Assembly: GCF_018129405.1 (NCBI RefSeq)
Contig: NZ_JAFCLP010000001.1
Location: 434,001 to 498,000, forward strand
Length of the DNA stretch: 64,000 nt
Direction: 5' to 3'
DNA from: Bradyrhizobium iriomotense
GTDB lineage: Bacteria > Pseudomonadota > Alphaproteobacteria > Rhizobiales > Xanthobacteraceae
Positions 52,206 to 61,264 of this stretch are shown here, piece after piece (the first letter of the stretch is position 1; each line of letters opens with the position of its first letter). Below the pieces are notes generated by a model. The model did no database searches, had not been told where the DNA came from, and worked only from the letters and a program-made list of their open reading frames with translations. A program made the translations under genes and the position numbers.

Positions 52206-52571
52206 ATGGACGAGCTGATCGGACGGCTGGCGACGAACGCCAGCATAGATAGTGCTGTCGCCGAAAAAACCGTCGGCATTATCCTGGGCTTTCTCCGCAG
52301 CGAGGGCCCTTCCGAGAACGTCGAAGCCCTGATCAATCAGATTCCCGGAGCGGAAGCGGCAATCGAAGCGTCCAAGAGCGGCGGCGGACTGTCGCGGCTG
52401 ATGGGCGGTGGCCTGATGGCCGTTGGCACGCGCCTGATGGGGCTGGGACTCGGCATGTCCGAGATTCAGACCATTGCCCGTGAACTTTTCCGCTTCGGCC
52501 GAGACAAAATCGGAGCGGATCAGATGGGCAAGATCATCGCGGGGACGCCGGGCCTCAGCCAGTTCGCCTGA
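52206..52571 (+). CDS. Small DUF2267/DUF2780-like protein
   Basis: A 121-residue protein. The N-terminal half is helical (DELIGRLATNASIDSAVAEK, then TVGIILGFLRSEGPSENVEA), the middle is Gly/Met-rich (GGLSRLMGGGLMAVGTRLMG), and the C-terminal helix region GMSEIQTIARELFRFGRDKI is followed by AGTPGLSQFA. The architecture resembles small DUF2267 or DUF2780 proteins of unknown function. The Gly-rich middle may contact membrane. It is followed after 24 bases by the DUF4332 gene, so the two probably share a transcript. Confidence 0.8.
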   Translation: MDELIGRLATNASIDSAVAEKTVGIILGFLRSEGPSENVEALINQIPGAEAAIEASKSGGGLSRLMGGGLMAVGTRLMGLGLGMSEIQTIARELFRFGRDKIGADQMGKIIAGTPGLSQFA

Positions 52572-52595
52572 GCGACGCTTTTCATATCGAGTATC

Positions 52596-53003
52596 ATGAC
52601 ATATCCGATCTCCGAGATTGAGGGCCTGCCTGCCTTTGCCGCCAACAAGCTGAAGGCGCAGGGCATCCGCACGACCGCTGCGCTGCTCGAGGCCGCCTCG
52701 ACCGTGAAGGGCCGCAAGGCGCTGTCCGCCAAAACCGGCATCAGCGAGCAGCTGCTGCTGGAATGGGCCAACGTGTCCGACTACATGCGCATCCCCGGCA
52801 TGGGCCGGGCCAAGGTCGGCCTGGTCCGCGCCGCCGGCGTCACCACCGTGCGCGAGCTCGCCTATCGAAATCCGGCAAGGCTCGCCCAGAGCATGCGCGA
52901 GGCCAACGAGAAGAAGAAGCTGGTCCGCATCCTGCCGTCGGAGAAGTCGGTCGGCGACATCATCGCCAAGGCCAAGAAGCTGCCGCCGAAGATTACGTAT
53001 TAG
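52596..53003 (+). CDS. DUF4332 helix-hairpin-helix protein
   Basis: A 135-residue protein of the DUF4332 family. Two helix-hairpin-helix-like units are visible: IEGLPAFAANKLKAQGIRTT near the start and MRIPGMGRAKVGLVRAAGVT in the middle, the second with the classical G-x-G turn. Such modules often bind DNA non-specifically. The closing part is basic. The role is unknown. It follows the DUF2267-like gene, and a palindromic repeat comes after it. Confidence 0.85.
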   Translation: MTYPISEIEGLPAFAANKLKAQGIRTTAALLEAASTVKGRKALSAKTGISEQLLLEWANVSDYMRIPGMGRAKVGLVRAAGVTTVRELAYRNPARLAQSMREANEKKKLVRILPSEKSVGDIIAKAKKLPPKITY

Positions 53004-53046
53004 GGTAGCGCTCTCCGTAGACGGATTCTCGCGCGACCTTCTCGGT

Positions 53047-53173
53047 GTCGTCCCGGCGAAGGCCGGGACCCATACCGCGGAATCTATCGGTCGTGGAAGG
53101 TCGAAGTACTGAACTTCGAGTCTTCGCCAAACTTCCCCCTGGGGTTATGGGTCCCGGCCTTCGCCGGGACGAC
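53047..53173. repeat. Extragenic palindrome, GTCCCGGCGAAGGCCGGGAC family
   Basis: GTCGTCCCGGCGAAGGCCGG with GACCCAT at the left faces ATGGGTCCCGGCCTTCGCCG with GGACGAC at the right, arms of 27 bases over a 127-base element. It lies between the DUF4332 gene and folP; a short, weaker inverted repeat (GTCGAAGTACTGAACTTCGA) sits in its centre. Confidence 0.9.
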
Positions 53174-53277
53174 AGCGGGGATGATGCGCGAGTGCCGCAA
53201 CATCCGCGGCACCCGGACATGCCGGCAGCGGTCAATCAGTCTTGACTCCCCCTCCCCGACCGCGCAAAGCGGGCCGC

Positions 53278-54138
53278 ATGAATGCCTCGCCCTCCCCATC
53301 CGTCCCGCCGGCCGGCTCGGCCGGGCTTGGAGCGCTGCGGACGCTGCTTGATCGGCCGATCCCGGCTGTGATGGGCGTACTCAACGTCACCCCGGATTCC
53401 TTCTCCGACGGCGGCAAGTTCATCGCGCCCGAGCAGGCACTCGTGCGGGCGCGGGCGATGATCGCCGATGGCGTCGACATCATCGATATCGGCGCCGAAT
53501 CCACCCGGCCCTACACCGGCGCCAAGGCCGTCACGGCCGAGGATGAGCTTGCGCGGCTGAGGCCGGTGCTATCAGGTGTCGTCGCGCTCGGCGTTCCCGT
53601 GTCGATCGACAGCATGAAGGCGGAGGTGGTGAAATTCGCGCTCGACCAGGGCGCGGTGATCGCAAACGACGTCTGGGGCCTGCAGCGCGACGCCGGCATG
53701 GCGCCGCTGATCGCCGCAAGGGGCGTCCCCGTCATCGTCATGCACAACCGCGACAGCGTCGATCCCGCCATCGACATCGTCGCGGACATGAAGGCGTTCT
53801 TCCTGCGCTCGCTTGATATCGCCGCAAAAGCCGGCATCGCGCGCGAAAAAATCGTGCTCGATCCCGGCATCGGCTTCGGCAAGACGGCCGAGCAGAGCAT
53901 GATCGCGCTGGCCCGGCTGCGCGAGCTCGACAGGTTCGGCCTGCCGATCCTGGTCGGTGCCTCGCGAAAACGCTTCATCGCCTCGGTCTCGCCATCGGAG
54001 CCATCGGAGCGGCTCGCCGGCTCGATCGCCGCGCATCTGATCGCCGCGCAGCGCGGCGCCAGGATCATCCGGACCCATGACGTCGCCGAGACACTTCAGG
54101 CCCTGCGGGTGGCACACGCAATCGAGAGCAAGCAATGA
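53278..54138 (+). CDS. folP: Dihydropteroate synthase
   Basis: A 286-residue FolP. The pterin-binding loop is VMGVLNVTPDSFSDGGKF, then the second signature DIIDIGAESTRPYT with the conserved Asp and Arg. PVSIDSMKAEVVKFALDQGA follows, with VLDPGIGFGKTAEQS and LVGASRKRFI (the Lys and Arg of the phosphate site). It joins p-aminobenzoate to the dihydropterin in folate synthesis, the target of sulfonamides. The segment normally INDVSGG is ANDVWGLQRD here, a small family variation. The ATG at 53278 is used. The stop overlaps the folB start (ATGA). Confidence 0.97.
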   Translation: MNASPSPSVPPAGSAGLGALRTLLDRPIPAVMGVLNVTPDSFSDGGKFIAPEQALVRARAMIADGVDIIDIGAESTRPYTGAKAVTAEDELARLRPVLSGVVALGVPVSIDSMKAEVVKFALDQGAVIANDVWGLQRDAGMAPLIAARGVPVIVMHNRDSVDPAIDIVADMKAFFLRSLDIAAKAGIAREKIVLDPGIGFGKTAEQSMIALARLRELDRFGLPILVGASRKRFIASVSPSEPSERLAGSIAAHLIAAQRGARIIRTHDVAETLQALRVAHAIESKQ

Positions 54139-54503
54139 CCGATACGATCTTCGTGACCGGCCTGTCGATCCATGCGCGCCATGGCGTGATGGATCATGAA
54201 ACCGAAGTCGGCCAGCGCTTCGTCATCGATCTCGAACTCTATACCGACCTGTCGGAGCCATCGCGCACCGACCGGCTCGCCGACACGGTGTCCTACGCCG
54301 AAGTCGTGGCGACCACGACGGCGGCGTTCAAGAACACCAATTACAAGCTGCTGGAAGGCGCGGCCGGAGCGGTCGCCGACGCCATCCTATCGCACTTCCC
54401 GCGCATCCGTGCGGTCAAGATCACCGTGCACAAGCCGCACGCGCCGATCGCGGCGATCTTCGACGACGTTGGCATCATGCTGACGCGCTCGCGGCATCCC
54501 TAA
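54135..54503 (+). CDS. folB: Dihydroneopterin aldolase
   Basis: A 122-residue FolB. It begins TDTIFVTGLSIHARHGVMDH, with the catalytic Glu following (ETEVGQRFVIDLEL), then DTVSYAEVVATTTAAF, YKLLEGAAGAVADAIL and the C-terminal HKPHAPIAAIFDDVGI with the catalytic Lys. It converts dihydroneopterin to hydroxymethyl-dihydropterin. Translation is coupled to folP (ATGA overlap) and to folK (TAATG overlap). Confidence 0.97.
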   Translation: MTDTIFVTGLSIHARHGVMDHETEVGQRFVIDLELYTDLSEPSRTDRLADTVSYAEVVATTTAAFKNTNYKLLEGAAGAVADAILSHFPRIRAVKITVHKPHAPIAAIFDDVGIMLTRSRHP

Positions 54504-54994
54504 TGGCGAGCGTGCTGATCGCGCTGGGCGGCAATGTCGGCGATGTCCGCGCGACATTCAAAAAGGCGATCTCGCACATCTGCGGCATGGCGCAAGCCGC
54601 ACTGATCGCGCGCTCCTCGGACTATGCGACGCCGCCCTGGGGCGACGAGGACCAGGCCCCCTTCATCAATGCCTGCGTCGAGATCGAGACCAGCCTCGAT
54701 CCGCACGCGCTGTTGTTCGTGCTGCAGAAGGTCGAGCAGAAATTCGGCCGCACGCGGGACAAGGAGCGGCGCTGGGGCCCGCGCACGCTCGATCTCGACA
54801 TGATCGCCTATGACGATGTCAGCTTGCAAAAGCCCGACCTGACGCTGCCGCATCCGCGCCTGTTCGAGCGCGCCTTCGTGCTGGTGCCGCTGGCCGAAAT
54901 CGCACCTGACCGCGTGATCTCGGGCATTCGTGTGCGTGACGGGCTTGCCAGCGTCTCGACGCAAGGCATTGAGCGGCTTCCGGATACCGGTTAA
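54503..54994 (+). CDS. folK: Hydroxymethyl-dihydropterin pyrophosphokinase
   Basis: A 163-residue FolK. The family parts are VLIALGGNVGDVRATFKKAI, SDYATPPWGDEDQAPFINAC, and the ATP and magnesium site EQKFGRTRDKERRWGPRTLDLDM, with the HPRLFERAFVLVPLAEIAP signature at the end. It transfers pyrophosphate from ATP to the pterin, giving the substrate of FolP. The gene order folP-folB-folK is typical for alphaproteobacteria. It shares bases with the folB stop. Confidence 0.97.
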   Translation: MASVLIALGGNVGDVRATFKKAISHICGMAQAALIARSSDYATPPWGDEDQAPFINACVEIETSLDPHALLFVLQKVEQKFGRTRDKERRWGPRTLDLDMIAYDDVSLQKPDLTLPHPRLFERAFVLVPLAEIAPDRVISGIRVRDGLASVSTQGIERLPDTG

Positions 54995-55075
54995 CCAAAA
55001 ACAACCGTTTGCAGGGACGGTCCGCCGTGGCAATTTCGCCTGCGAATAACAAGATGTTCGGGAGCCCCTCGCCGC

Positions 55076-56947
55076 ATGACCTCCGTGACTGACGACCTGC
55101 CGCTGGCGGCGGATTTTCCCAAGGCCACGCCTGAAGACTGGCGCAAGCTGGTCGACGGCGTGCTGAAGGGCGCGCCGTTCGAGAAGCTGGTCGGAAAGAC
55201 CTATGACGGAATCAAGATCGATCCGCTCTATCCGCGCGCCAAGGGCGTTGCGCCCGTGGTGGGCCGGCCGGCGGCAGCGCCCTGGCAGATCGTGCAGCGG
55301 ATCGACCATCCCGACGCGGCGCTCGCGAATGCGCAGGCGCTGCAGGATCTGGAGAACGGCGCGACCGGGCTTGCGCTGGTGTTCGCCGGCGGCAGCGGCA
55401 GCCATGGTTTCGGTCTGGAACCGACGGCGGATGCGGTCGCAAAGGTCTTGAAGGACGTTCATCTCGACGCCGGCATCGGCATCGAGCTTGAGATCGGCCC
55501 GCAATCGCGGATGGCCGCGATCCATGTCGCGGAATATGTGAAGAGCGCTGGTCTCGATCCCGCGGCCTGCAACATCCGCTTCGGCCTCGATCCGCTCGCG
55601 GCCGGCGCGGTGTGGGGCCACAGCCCTTATACGTGGGAGGAGATCGTTCCCGCCGTCACCGGTGCCATCAAGGGTCTCGCCGCACTCGGCTTCAAAGGGC
55701 CGTTTGCCTCCGCCGACGGGCGTGTGATCCACGATGCCGGCGGCTCCGAGGTGCAGGAGCTGGCCTTCGTGCTCGCCTGCGGCGTTGCTTATCTGCGCGC
55801 GATCGAAGGTGCCGGCGTTCCTCTCGAGCAGGCGCAAGGTATGGTCTATGCGCGGCTCTCCGCGGATGCCGACCAGTTCCTGACCATGGCCAAGCTCCGC
55901 GCGCTGCGGCTGTTGTGGGCGCGCATCGAGACCGCCTGCGGGCTCGCGCCAAAGCCGCTGTTCATTGCCGCCGATACGGCCTGGCGCATGCTGACGCAGC
56001 GCGACCCTTACGTGAACATGTTGCGCGCGACCATGGCGACGTTCGCAGCGGGACTCGCCGGCGCCAATGCCATCACCGTGCTGCCGCACACGCTGGCGCT
56101 CGGCCTCCCTGATACGTTCGCGCGGCGGGTGGCGCGCAACACGCAAGCCCTGCTGCTGGAGGAAAGCAACCTCGCCAAGGTCAGCGATCCCGCGGCCGGC
56201 GCCGGCGGCATCGAGACGCTGACGGCTCAGCTCTGCGAAGCGGCCTGGGCGTTGTTCCAGGAGAGCGAGAGCGCCGGCGGCGCCTTCGCCGCGCTCCAGC
56301 AGGGCCTGTTCCAGAACAAGGTCGCGGCCACGCGAAAGGCGCGCGATGCCAACATCGCCAAGCGCCGGGACGTTCTGACCGGCGCCAGCGAGTTTCCGAA
56401 CCTGCAGGAGAGCGAAACGGCGGTGCTGAAGGCAACGCCGGTCGCGCTCGCCCCTTACGGGGAACAGAAATACAAGTTCGAAGCGCTGCCGCCGATCCGG
56501 CTGGCAGAGCCGTTCGAGGCGCTGCGCGACAAATCCGATGCAGCGCTGAAGGCGCACGGGGCGCGGCCAAAGGTGTTTTTGGCCAATCTCGGCACGCCCG
56601 CCGATTTCACGGCGCGCGCGACCTTTGCGAAAAGCTTCTTCGAGGCCGGCGGCATCCAGGCTGTCGAGAGCGAGGGTTTTGCCGATCCGGCCAAGCTGGC
56701 CGCCGCCTTCAAGGCCTCCGGCGCCGCGCTTGCCTGCCTTTGTTCCAGCGACAAGGTCTATGCGGAACACGCCGAAGCTGCGGCGAAGGCCCTGCAATCG
56801 GCCGGCGGGCGACATATCTATCTGGCAGGCCGCCCGGCTGAGGCCGAGGCGGCGCTGCGGGCCGCCGGCGTCACGGGTTTTGTCTTCGCCGGAGGCGATG
56901 CGCTTACCACGCTGCAAGACGCCTATCGACGGATGGAAAAGGCATGA
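55076..56947 (+). CDS. mutA: Methylmalonyl-CoA mutase small subunit
   Basis: A 623-residue MutA. The N-terminal barrel domain is the usual one (WRKLVDGVLKGAPFEKLVGK-like start and YDGIKIDPLYPR; later HSPYTWEEIVPAVTGAIKGL). The C-terminal cobalamin-binding-like domain is degenerate: the DxHxxG motif is missing, and FLANLGTPADF stands in its place, as expected of the non-catalytic beta subunit. It pairs with MutB to interconvert methylmalonyl-CoA and succinyl-CoA. The stop overlaps the GFA gene start (ATGA). mutB lies 0.9 kb further on, beyond two small genes. Confidence 0.95.
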   Translation: MTSVTDDLPLAADFPKATPEDWRKLVDGVLKGAPFEKLVGKTYDGIKIDPLYPRAKGVAPVVGRPAAAPWQIVQRIDHPDAALANAQALQDLENGATGLALVFAGGSGSHGFGLEPTADAVAKVLKDVHLDAGIGIELEIGPQSRMAAIHVAEYVKSAGLDPAACNIRFGLDPLAAGAVWGHSPYTWEEIVPAVTGAIKGLAALGFKGPFASADGRVIHDAGGSEVQELAFVLACGVAYLRAIEGAGVPLEQAQGMVYARLSADADQFLTMAKLRALRLLWARIETACGLAPKPLFIAADTAWRMLTQRDPYVNMLRATMATFAAGLAGANAITVLPHTLALGLPDTFARRVARNTQALLLEESNLAKVSDPAAGAGGIETLTAQLCEAAWALFQESESAGGAFAALQQGLFQNKVAATRKARDANIAKRRDVLTGASEFPNLQESETAVLKATPVALAPYGEQKYKFEALPPIRLAEPFEALRDKSDAALKAHGARPKVFLANLGTPADFTARATFAKSFFEAGGIQAVESEGFADPAKLAAAFKASGAALACLCSSDKVYAEHAEAAAKALQSAGGRHIYLAGRPAEAEAALRAAGVTGFVFAGGDALTTLQDAYRRMEKA

Positions 56948-57408
56948 CCGAAACCAGCAAACCCGTTCTCACCGGCGGCTGCCAATGCGGGGCGGTGCGC
57001 TTTGCGGTCTCGGCAGCGCCTAGCAAAGTCAGCATCTGCCACTGCCGGATGTGCCAGAAGGCGAGCGGCGCACCGTTCGCCTCCTTCGCCGACATCGAGA
57101 AGACGGATTTTGCCTGGACCAAGGGTACGCCAGCGGCGTTCCAATCCTCGTCGATCGCGATGCGCGATTTCTGCGCCGCCTGCGGCACGCCCCTGAGCTT
57201 CCGCCGCATCGATGGCCCGCGCATCGAGATCATGACCGGCGCCTTCGACCGGCCGGACCACGTGGTGCCGACACGGCAGTACGGAACAGAGTCCCGCCTA
57301 GGCTGGGTGGTCGGCATCGCCAACCTGCCGAGCCAGACCACGCAGCAGAATTACGGGCCGGAGAAGATGGCGACCATCGTCAGCCATCAGCATCCGGACC
57401 ATGATTGA
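56944..57408 (+). CDS. GFA-family zinc protein inside the mut operon
   Basis: A 154-residue protein of the GFA/CENP-V fold. Zinc ligands lie in GGCQCGAVRF, ICHCRMCQKASGAPFASFA and DFCAACGTPLSFR. The pattern matches the protein at 13169 but the sequences differ beyond these motifs. Its ATG overlaps the mutA stop, so it is co-translated with a subunit of methylmalonyl-CoA mutase, although no role for such a protein in that pathway is known. The length is normal for the family. Confidence 0.92.
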   Translation: MTETSKPVLTGGCQCGAVRFAVSAAPSKVSICHCRMCQKASGAPFASFADIEKTDFAWTKGTPAAFQSSSIAMRDFCAACGTPLSFRRIDGPRIEIMTGAFDRPDHVVPTRQYGTESRLGWVVGIANLPSQTTQQNYGPEKMATIVSHQHPDHD

Positions 57409-57416
57409 GGCGATCC

Positions 57417-57773
57417 ATGCGGCTCGGCATCAATCTGCGCGGCGACCTTGCCAAGCTCGACGACATCGAGATTGCCGCACGCCATGAGGAATTGATTGCG
57501 CGAAAGGAAGCCGAGCTGCGGGCAAGACCATCCCACGCTAGGAACAAGCTGGGCCTGCGCGCCGACAGCCTGCTGCTCGCGCGGGGACCGTTTCATGCGC
57601 GGATTTTCTATCGGATCTATTGGTTCGCCTTCGCGCTATTTAACGTCGTGAAGTTTCAGGACCTGATGTTGCCTTCGAGCTACGACACTTATCTGCTGGA
57701 ATGCGAGCTGAAGGACGTGCGCGACGAGATGAAGCGCCGGATCGCAGTCCGGAAGGCCGTGGCGACGACCTGA
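57417..57773 (+). CDS. Unknown protein between the mutase subunit genes
   Basis: A 118-residue, strongly charged protein with one hydrophobic stretch near residues 65-85 (IFYRIYWFAFALFNVVKFQD), which may be a short membrane segment. The rest is helical and basic. It starts eight bases after the GFA stop (ATG at 57417; a TTG four codons earlier would overlap that stop). It precedes mutB by 64 bases. I do not recognise a family. Its place inside the operon makes it worth keeping even so. Confidence 0.7.
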   Translation: MRLGINLRGDLAKLDDIEIAARHEELIARKEAELRARPSHARNKLGLRADSLLLARGPFHARIFYRIYWFAFALFNVVKFQDLMLPSSYDTYLLECELKDVRDEMKRRIAVRKAVATT

Positions 57774-57837
57774 GCGGACCATGGCGAGCGACGGCAGACG
57801 TGATAAAATGAAACCGCAGGTTTGAGGAATCCAAGGA

Positions 57838-59994
57838 ATGACCCGCATTCCCAATTTCGCCGACGTCGCCTTCGAGCGCGCCGCCACCGCCACGCCAGCC
57901 GGCAGCGCCGAGCCCTGGCTGACGCCCGAGGGCATTCTGGTGAAGCCCGCCTATGGCGAGGCGGATCTGGCCGGGCTCGATTTCCTCGAGACCTACCCGG
58001 GCATCGCGCCCTATCTGCGCGGTCCCTACCCGACCATGTATGTCAACCAGCCCTGGACCGTCCGGCAATATGCCGGCTTCTCCACGGCGGAGGATTCCAA
58101 CGCGTTCTACCGCCGCAACCTCGCGGCCGGACAGAAAGGCCTCTCGGTCGCCTTCGATCTCGCCACCCATCGCGGCTATGACTCTGACCATCCGCGCGTC
58201 GGCGGCGATGTCGGCATGGCCGGCGTCGCGATCGATTCCATCTACGACATGCGCACGCTGTTTGCGGGCATTCCGCTCGATCAGATGAGCGTGTCCATGA
58301 CCATGAACGGCGCCGTGCTGCCGATCCTCGCGCTCTACGTCGCCGCCGCCGAAGAACAGGGCGTGCCGCCGGAAAAGCTCTCGGGCACCATTCAGAACGA
58401 CATTCTGAAAGAGTTCATGGTGCGCAACACCTATATCTATCCGCCCGCGCCTTCGATGCGGATCATCTCTGATATCTTCGCCTACACCTCGCAAAAGATG
58501 CCGAAGTACAATTCGATTTCGATCTCCGGCTATCACATGCAGGAAGCCGGCGCGACGCAGGACCTCGAGCTCGCCTATACGCTCGCCGACGGCGTCGAAT
58601 ACTTACGTGCCGGTCTCGCCGCCGGCCTCGACGTCGACCGCTTCGCGCCGCGGCTGTCGTTCTTCTGGGCGATCGGCATGAACTTCTTCATGGAAGTCGC
58701 CAAGCTGCGCGCCGCGCGCCTGCTCTGGGCGAAGCTGCTCAAGCCGTTCAATCCGAAAGATCCGCGCTCGCTGTCGCTGCGCACGCACAGCCAGACCTCG
58801 GGCTGGTCGCTGACCGCGCAGGACGTCTTCAACAACGTGATGCGCACGACAGTGGAGGCGATGGCGGCGACGCAAGGCCACACCCAGTCGCTGCACACCA
58901 ACGCGCTCGACGAGGCCTTGGCGCTGCCGACCGACTTCTCGGCGCGCATCGCCCGCAACACCCAGCTGTTCCTGCAGCAGGAGAGCGGCACCACGCGGAT
59001 CATCGATCCCTGGGGCGGCTCGTATTATGTCGAGCGGCTCACGCGCGACCTCGCGGCGAAGGCCTGGGGCCACATCCAGGAGGTCGAGGAGCTCGGCGGC
59101 ATGGCGAAGGCCATCGAGGCCGGCGTGCCCAAGCTGCGCATCGAGGAGGCCTCGGCCAAGACCCAGGCTCGGATCGATGCCGGCAAGCAGGCGGTGATCG
59201 GCGTCAACAAATACAAGCCGACCGACGAGGCCCCAATCGAGATTTTGAAGGTCGACAACAGCAACGTTCGGCGCTTGCAGATCGACAAGCTGACGCGGCT
59301 GAAGTCCGAGCGTAACCAGAAGGACGTCGAGGCCGCGCTCGCCGCGCTGACGCGGTCGGCCGGCGAAGGCAACGGCAATCTGCTCGCGCTCGCCATCGAC
59401 GCGGCGCGCGCCAAGGCGACCGTCGGCGAAATCTCTGACGCAATGGAGAAAGTGTTCGGCCGCCACCGCGCCGAAATAAAATCCATCACCGGCGTCTACA
59501 AGCGGGAGGCGTCCAGCATGGGCAACCAGGTCGAGAAGGTTCAGGCGCTGATCGACGCCTTCGAGGAGGCCGAAGGCCGCCGGCCGCGCATCCTGGTCGC
59601 CAAGATCGGCCAGGACGGCCACGATCGCGGCCAGAAGGTGATCGCGTCGGCGTTCGCCGATATCGGCTTCGACGTCGACATCGGGCCGCTGTTCGCGACC
59701 GCCGACGAGGCCGCGCGGCAGGCGGTCGAGAACGACGTGCACATCCTCGGCGTCTCCTCGCTGGCCGCCGCCCACCTCACCGCCGTGCCTGAGCTGAAGG
59801 CCGCGCTGAAGAAGCAGGGCCGCGACGACATCATGATCATCGTCGGCGGCGTGGTACCGCCGCAGGATTACGATGCGCTCTACGCGGCCGGCGCCGAGGC
59901 GATCTTCCCGCCCGGCACCGTGATCGCGGATGCGGCCGAGGAGCTGATCCGCAAGCTGAACGCACGGCTCGGCCATAGCGAGGCGGCGGAGTAG
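57838..59994 (+). CDS. mutB: Methylmalonyl-CoA mutase large subunit
   Basis: A 718-residue MutB. The substrate barrel has [40 protein letters not shown] and [20 protein letters not shown]. The cobalamin-binding domain at the C terminus has the motif [20 protein letters not shown] (DxHxxG with the axial histidine) and [10 protein letters not shown]. It is the catalytic, adenosylcobalamin-binding subunit, needed for propionate and branched-chain amino-acid breakdown and for ethylmalonyl or polyhydroxybutyrate-linked carbon flow. No meaB chaperone gene was found in the window. Confidence 0.97.
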   Translation: MTRIPNFADVAFERAATATPAGSAEPWLTPEGILVKPAYGEADLAGLDFLETYPGIAPYLRGPYPTMYVNQPWTVRQYAGFSTAEDSNAFYRRNLAAGQKGLSVAFDLATHRGYDSDHPRVGGDVGMAGVAIDSIYDMRTLFAGIPLDQMSVSMTMNGAVLPILALYVAAAEEQGVPPEKLSGTIQNDILKEFMVRNTYIYPPAPSMRIISDIFAYTSQKMPKYNSISISGYHMQEAGATQDLELAYTLADGVEYLRAGLAAGLDVDRFAPRLSFFWAIGMNFFMEVAKLRAARLLWAKLLKPFNPKDPRSLSLRTHSQTSGWSLTAQDVFNNVMRTTVEAMAATQGHTQSLHTNALDEALALPTDFSARIARNTQLFLQQESGTTRIIDPWGGSYYVERLTRDLAAKAWGHIQEVEELGGMAKAIEAGVPKLRIEEASAKTQARIDAGKQAVIGVNKYKPTDEAPIEILKVDNSNVRRLQIDKLTRLKSERNQKDVEAALAALTRSAGEGNGNLLALAIDAARAKATVGEISDAMEKVFGRHRAEIKSITGVYKREASSMGNQVEKVQALIDAFEEAEGRRPRILVAKIGQDGHDRGQKVIASAFADIGFDVDIGPLFATADEAARQAVENDVHILGVSSLAAAHLTAVPELKAALKKQGRDDIMIIVGGVVPPQDYDALYAAGAEAIFPPGTVIADAAEELIRKLNARLGHSEAAE

Positions 59995-60031
59995 ATGATA
60001 GACTGGCCGAGCAACCGGCCAGATTGTGTCC

Positions 60032-60328
60032 ATGACACGTGACGAAATCATCGCGGCGATCCGCAAGAACGCGGATGCCATCAAGGGCAAGGGCGTGTCG
60101 AAGCTTGCCCTCCTCGGCTCGCGGGCCGGCGAAGACTACCGCGCCGACAGCGATATCGACATTCTGGTCGAGGTTGAACCGGACACCACCTTCTCGCTGC
60201 TCAACCTGATCGATGTCGAGCACATCATCGAGGATGCGACCGGCTTGCAGACGCAGGCAACCGTTCGCCGCTCGATGGCGCCCCGCTTTGAGCCGCACAG
60301 CGCGGACGACATTGTCGAAATATTCTGA
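60032..60328 (+). CDS. MNT-type nucleotidyltransferase, MntA-like
   Basis: A 98-residue minimal nucleotidyltransferase. The active site is LLGSRAGEDYRADSDIDILVEV, with GSRAGEDYRADSDID giving the G-S and D-x-D metal-binding residues. Members of this family act as antitoxins of HEPN-type toxins (MntA/HepT), modifying the toxin with AMP. A HEPN gene usually follows at once, but here the next gene is a DUF3298-like one, so this copy is an orphan or has a remote partner. The ATG at 60032 is used; the one at 60026 is two codons upstream. Confidence 0.85.
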   Translation: MTRDEIIAAIRKNADAIKGKGVSKLALLGSRAGEDYRADSDIDILVEVEPDTTFSLLNLIDVEHIIEDATGLQTQATVRRSMAPRFEPHSADDIVEIF

Positions 60329-60350
60329 CGCTCACGCAGGAGCACCATCC

Positions 60351-61133
60351 TTGAAGTTCATGACCGGTTTGAGCGTCGCCCTGGCGCTGAGCGCAACATG
60401 CGCGTTTTCCGCCCTCGCCGCCGACCCCAAGCCCGACGCCGTCGTCAAGACCAGGAGCATCGAGGCGCGTATCTTCCTCGATGACGGGATCAAGGCGGAT
60501 GCGGCACTGGCCGCGGACTGCCTCGCGGAAGGCAGGAAGTGGCTCGACAAGAACGCGACCGAAGCTGCCGCCGCGCGCAAGGAGGATCCACAGTTCTTCA
60601 AGAACGGCGGCTGGGATTTTGAGCGCAAATACAGCATCCGTTCCGTCGTGGCCGACCGCTATGTCAGCGTTCTGCGCAACGACTACATGGACACCCACGG
60701 CGCCCATCCCAATTCGGACGTGAATACGATCCTGTGGGACAGGACGGCGAACAAGCGCATCGCGATCCGACCGTTCTTCACCGAGACCGCCGATGGCGGC
60801 CCCACCATGAAGGCGATGGTGAAGGCCGTGATCACCTCGCTCAGGGACGAGAAGAAGAAGCGCGACACCAGCGAGACCGCGACCGACGAATGGTTCAAGG
60901 GCGTGGAGCCGAGCTTGCTTAGGATCGGCGCGGTGACGCTCGCCCCATCAACCGAAGCGGGCAAGAGCTCCGGGCTCACGTTCCACTACCCACCTTACGC
61001 GGTCGGCCCCTACGCCGAGGGCGAATATGTCGCGTTCGTGCCTTGGGAGACACTGAAGCCGTACCTTACCGCGGAAGGCGCGCGCGTCTTCGGCGGCGCA
61101 CGCCCGAAGGGCGATGCAGACGAGCCGCAGTGA
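60351..61133 (+). CDS. Exported DUF3298-like protein
   Basis: A protein of about 260 residues with a signal peptide (SVALALSATCAFSALA). The mature part has SVVADRYVSVLRNDYMDTHG near residue 100 and the closing IGAVTLAPSTEAGKSSGLTF, then HYPPYAVGPYAEGEYVAFVP, which matches the DUF3298/RsiV C-terminal pattern. Such domains appear in periplasmic anti-sigma regulators and esterase-like proteins. The start is more likely TTG at 60351 (AGGAG eight bases upstream) than ATG at 60360. It lies 22 bases after the MNT gene. A long open frame through the preceding gene was ignored. Confidence 0.8.
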   Translation: MKFMTGLSVALALSATCAFSALAADPKPDAVVKTRSIEARIFLDDGIKADAALAADCLAEGRKWLDKNATEAAAARKEDPQFFKNGGWDFERKYSIRSVVADRYVSVLRNDYMDTHGAHPNSDVNTILWDRTANKRIAIRPFFTETADGGPTMKAMVKAVITSLRDEKKKRDTSETATDEWFKGVEPSLLRIGAVTLAPSTEAGKSSGLTFHYPPYAVGPYAEGEYVAFVPWETLKPYLTAEGARVFGGARPKGDADEPQ

Positions 61134-61264
61134 TCATGTTTTGAGCAGCTTCGCGTTGCTCACAGCGCGGTGGTAGCGCTACCTTGCAGCCCCGCTGCAA
61201 AGCCGACTAGAATGCCGCCATTGACAAGAGCGCCCGGTGTTACGGGCGCCGCTGGGAGGCATTC

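Noticed and set aside
54500-56917. A 805-codon open frame on the minus strand opposite folK and mutA
   Set aside because: Composition is that of an antisense shadow of high-GC genes (very rich in Arg, Gly, Gln and His), and the plus strand carries folK and mutA with clear family motifs.
58603-60090. A 495-codon open frame on the minus strand opposite mutB
   Set aside because: A shadow frame; mutB has full-length motifs on the plus strand.
60032-60328. A complete MntA/HepT toxin-antitoxin pair
   Set aside because: Only the MNT-type partner is present; neither neighbour shows HEPN features, so a full module was not called.
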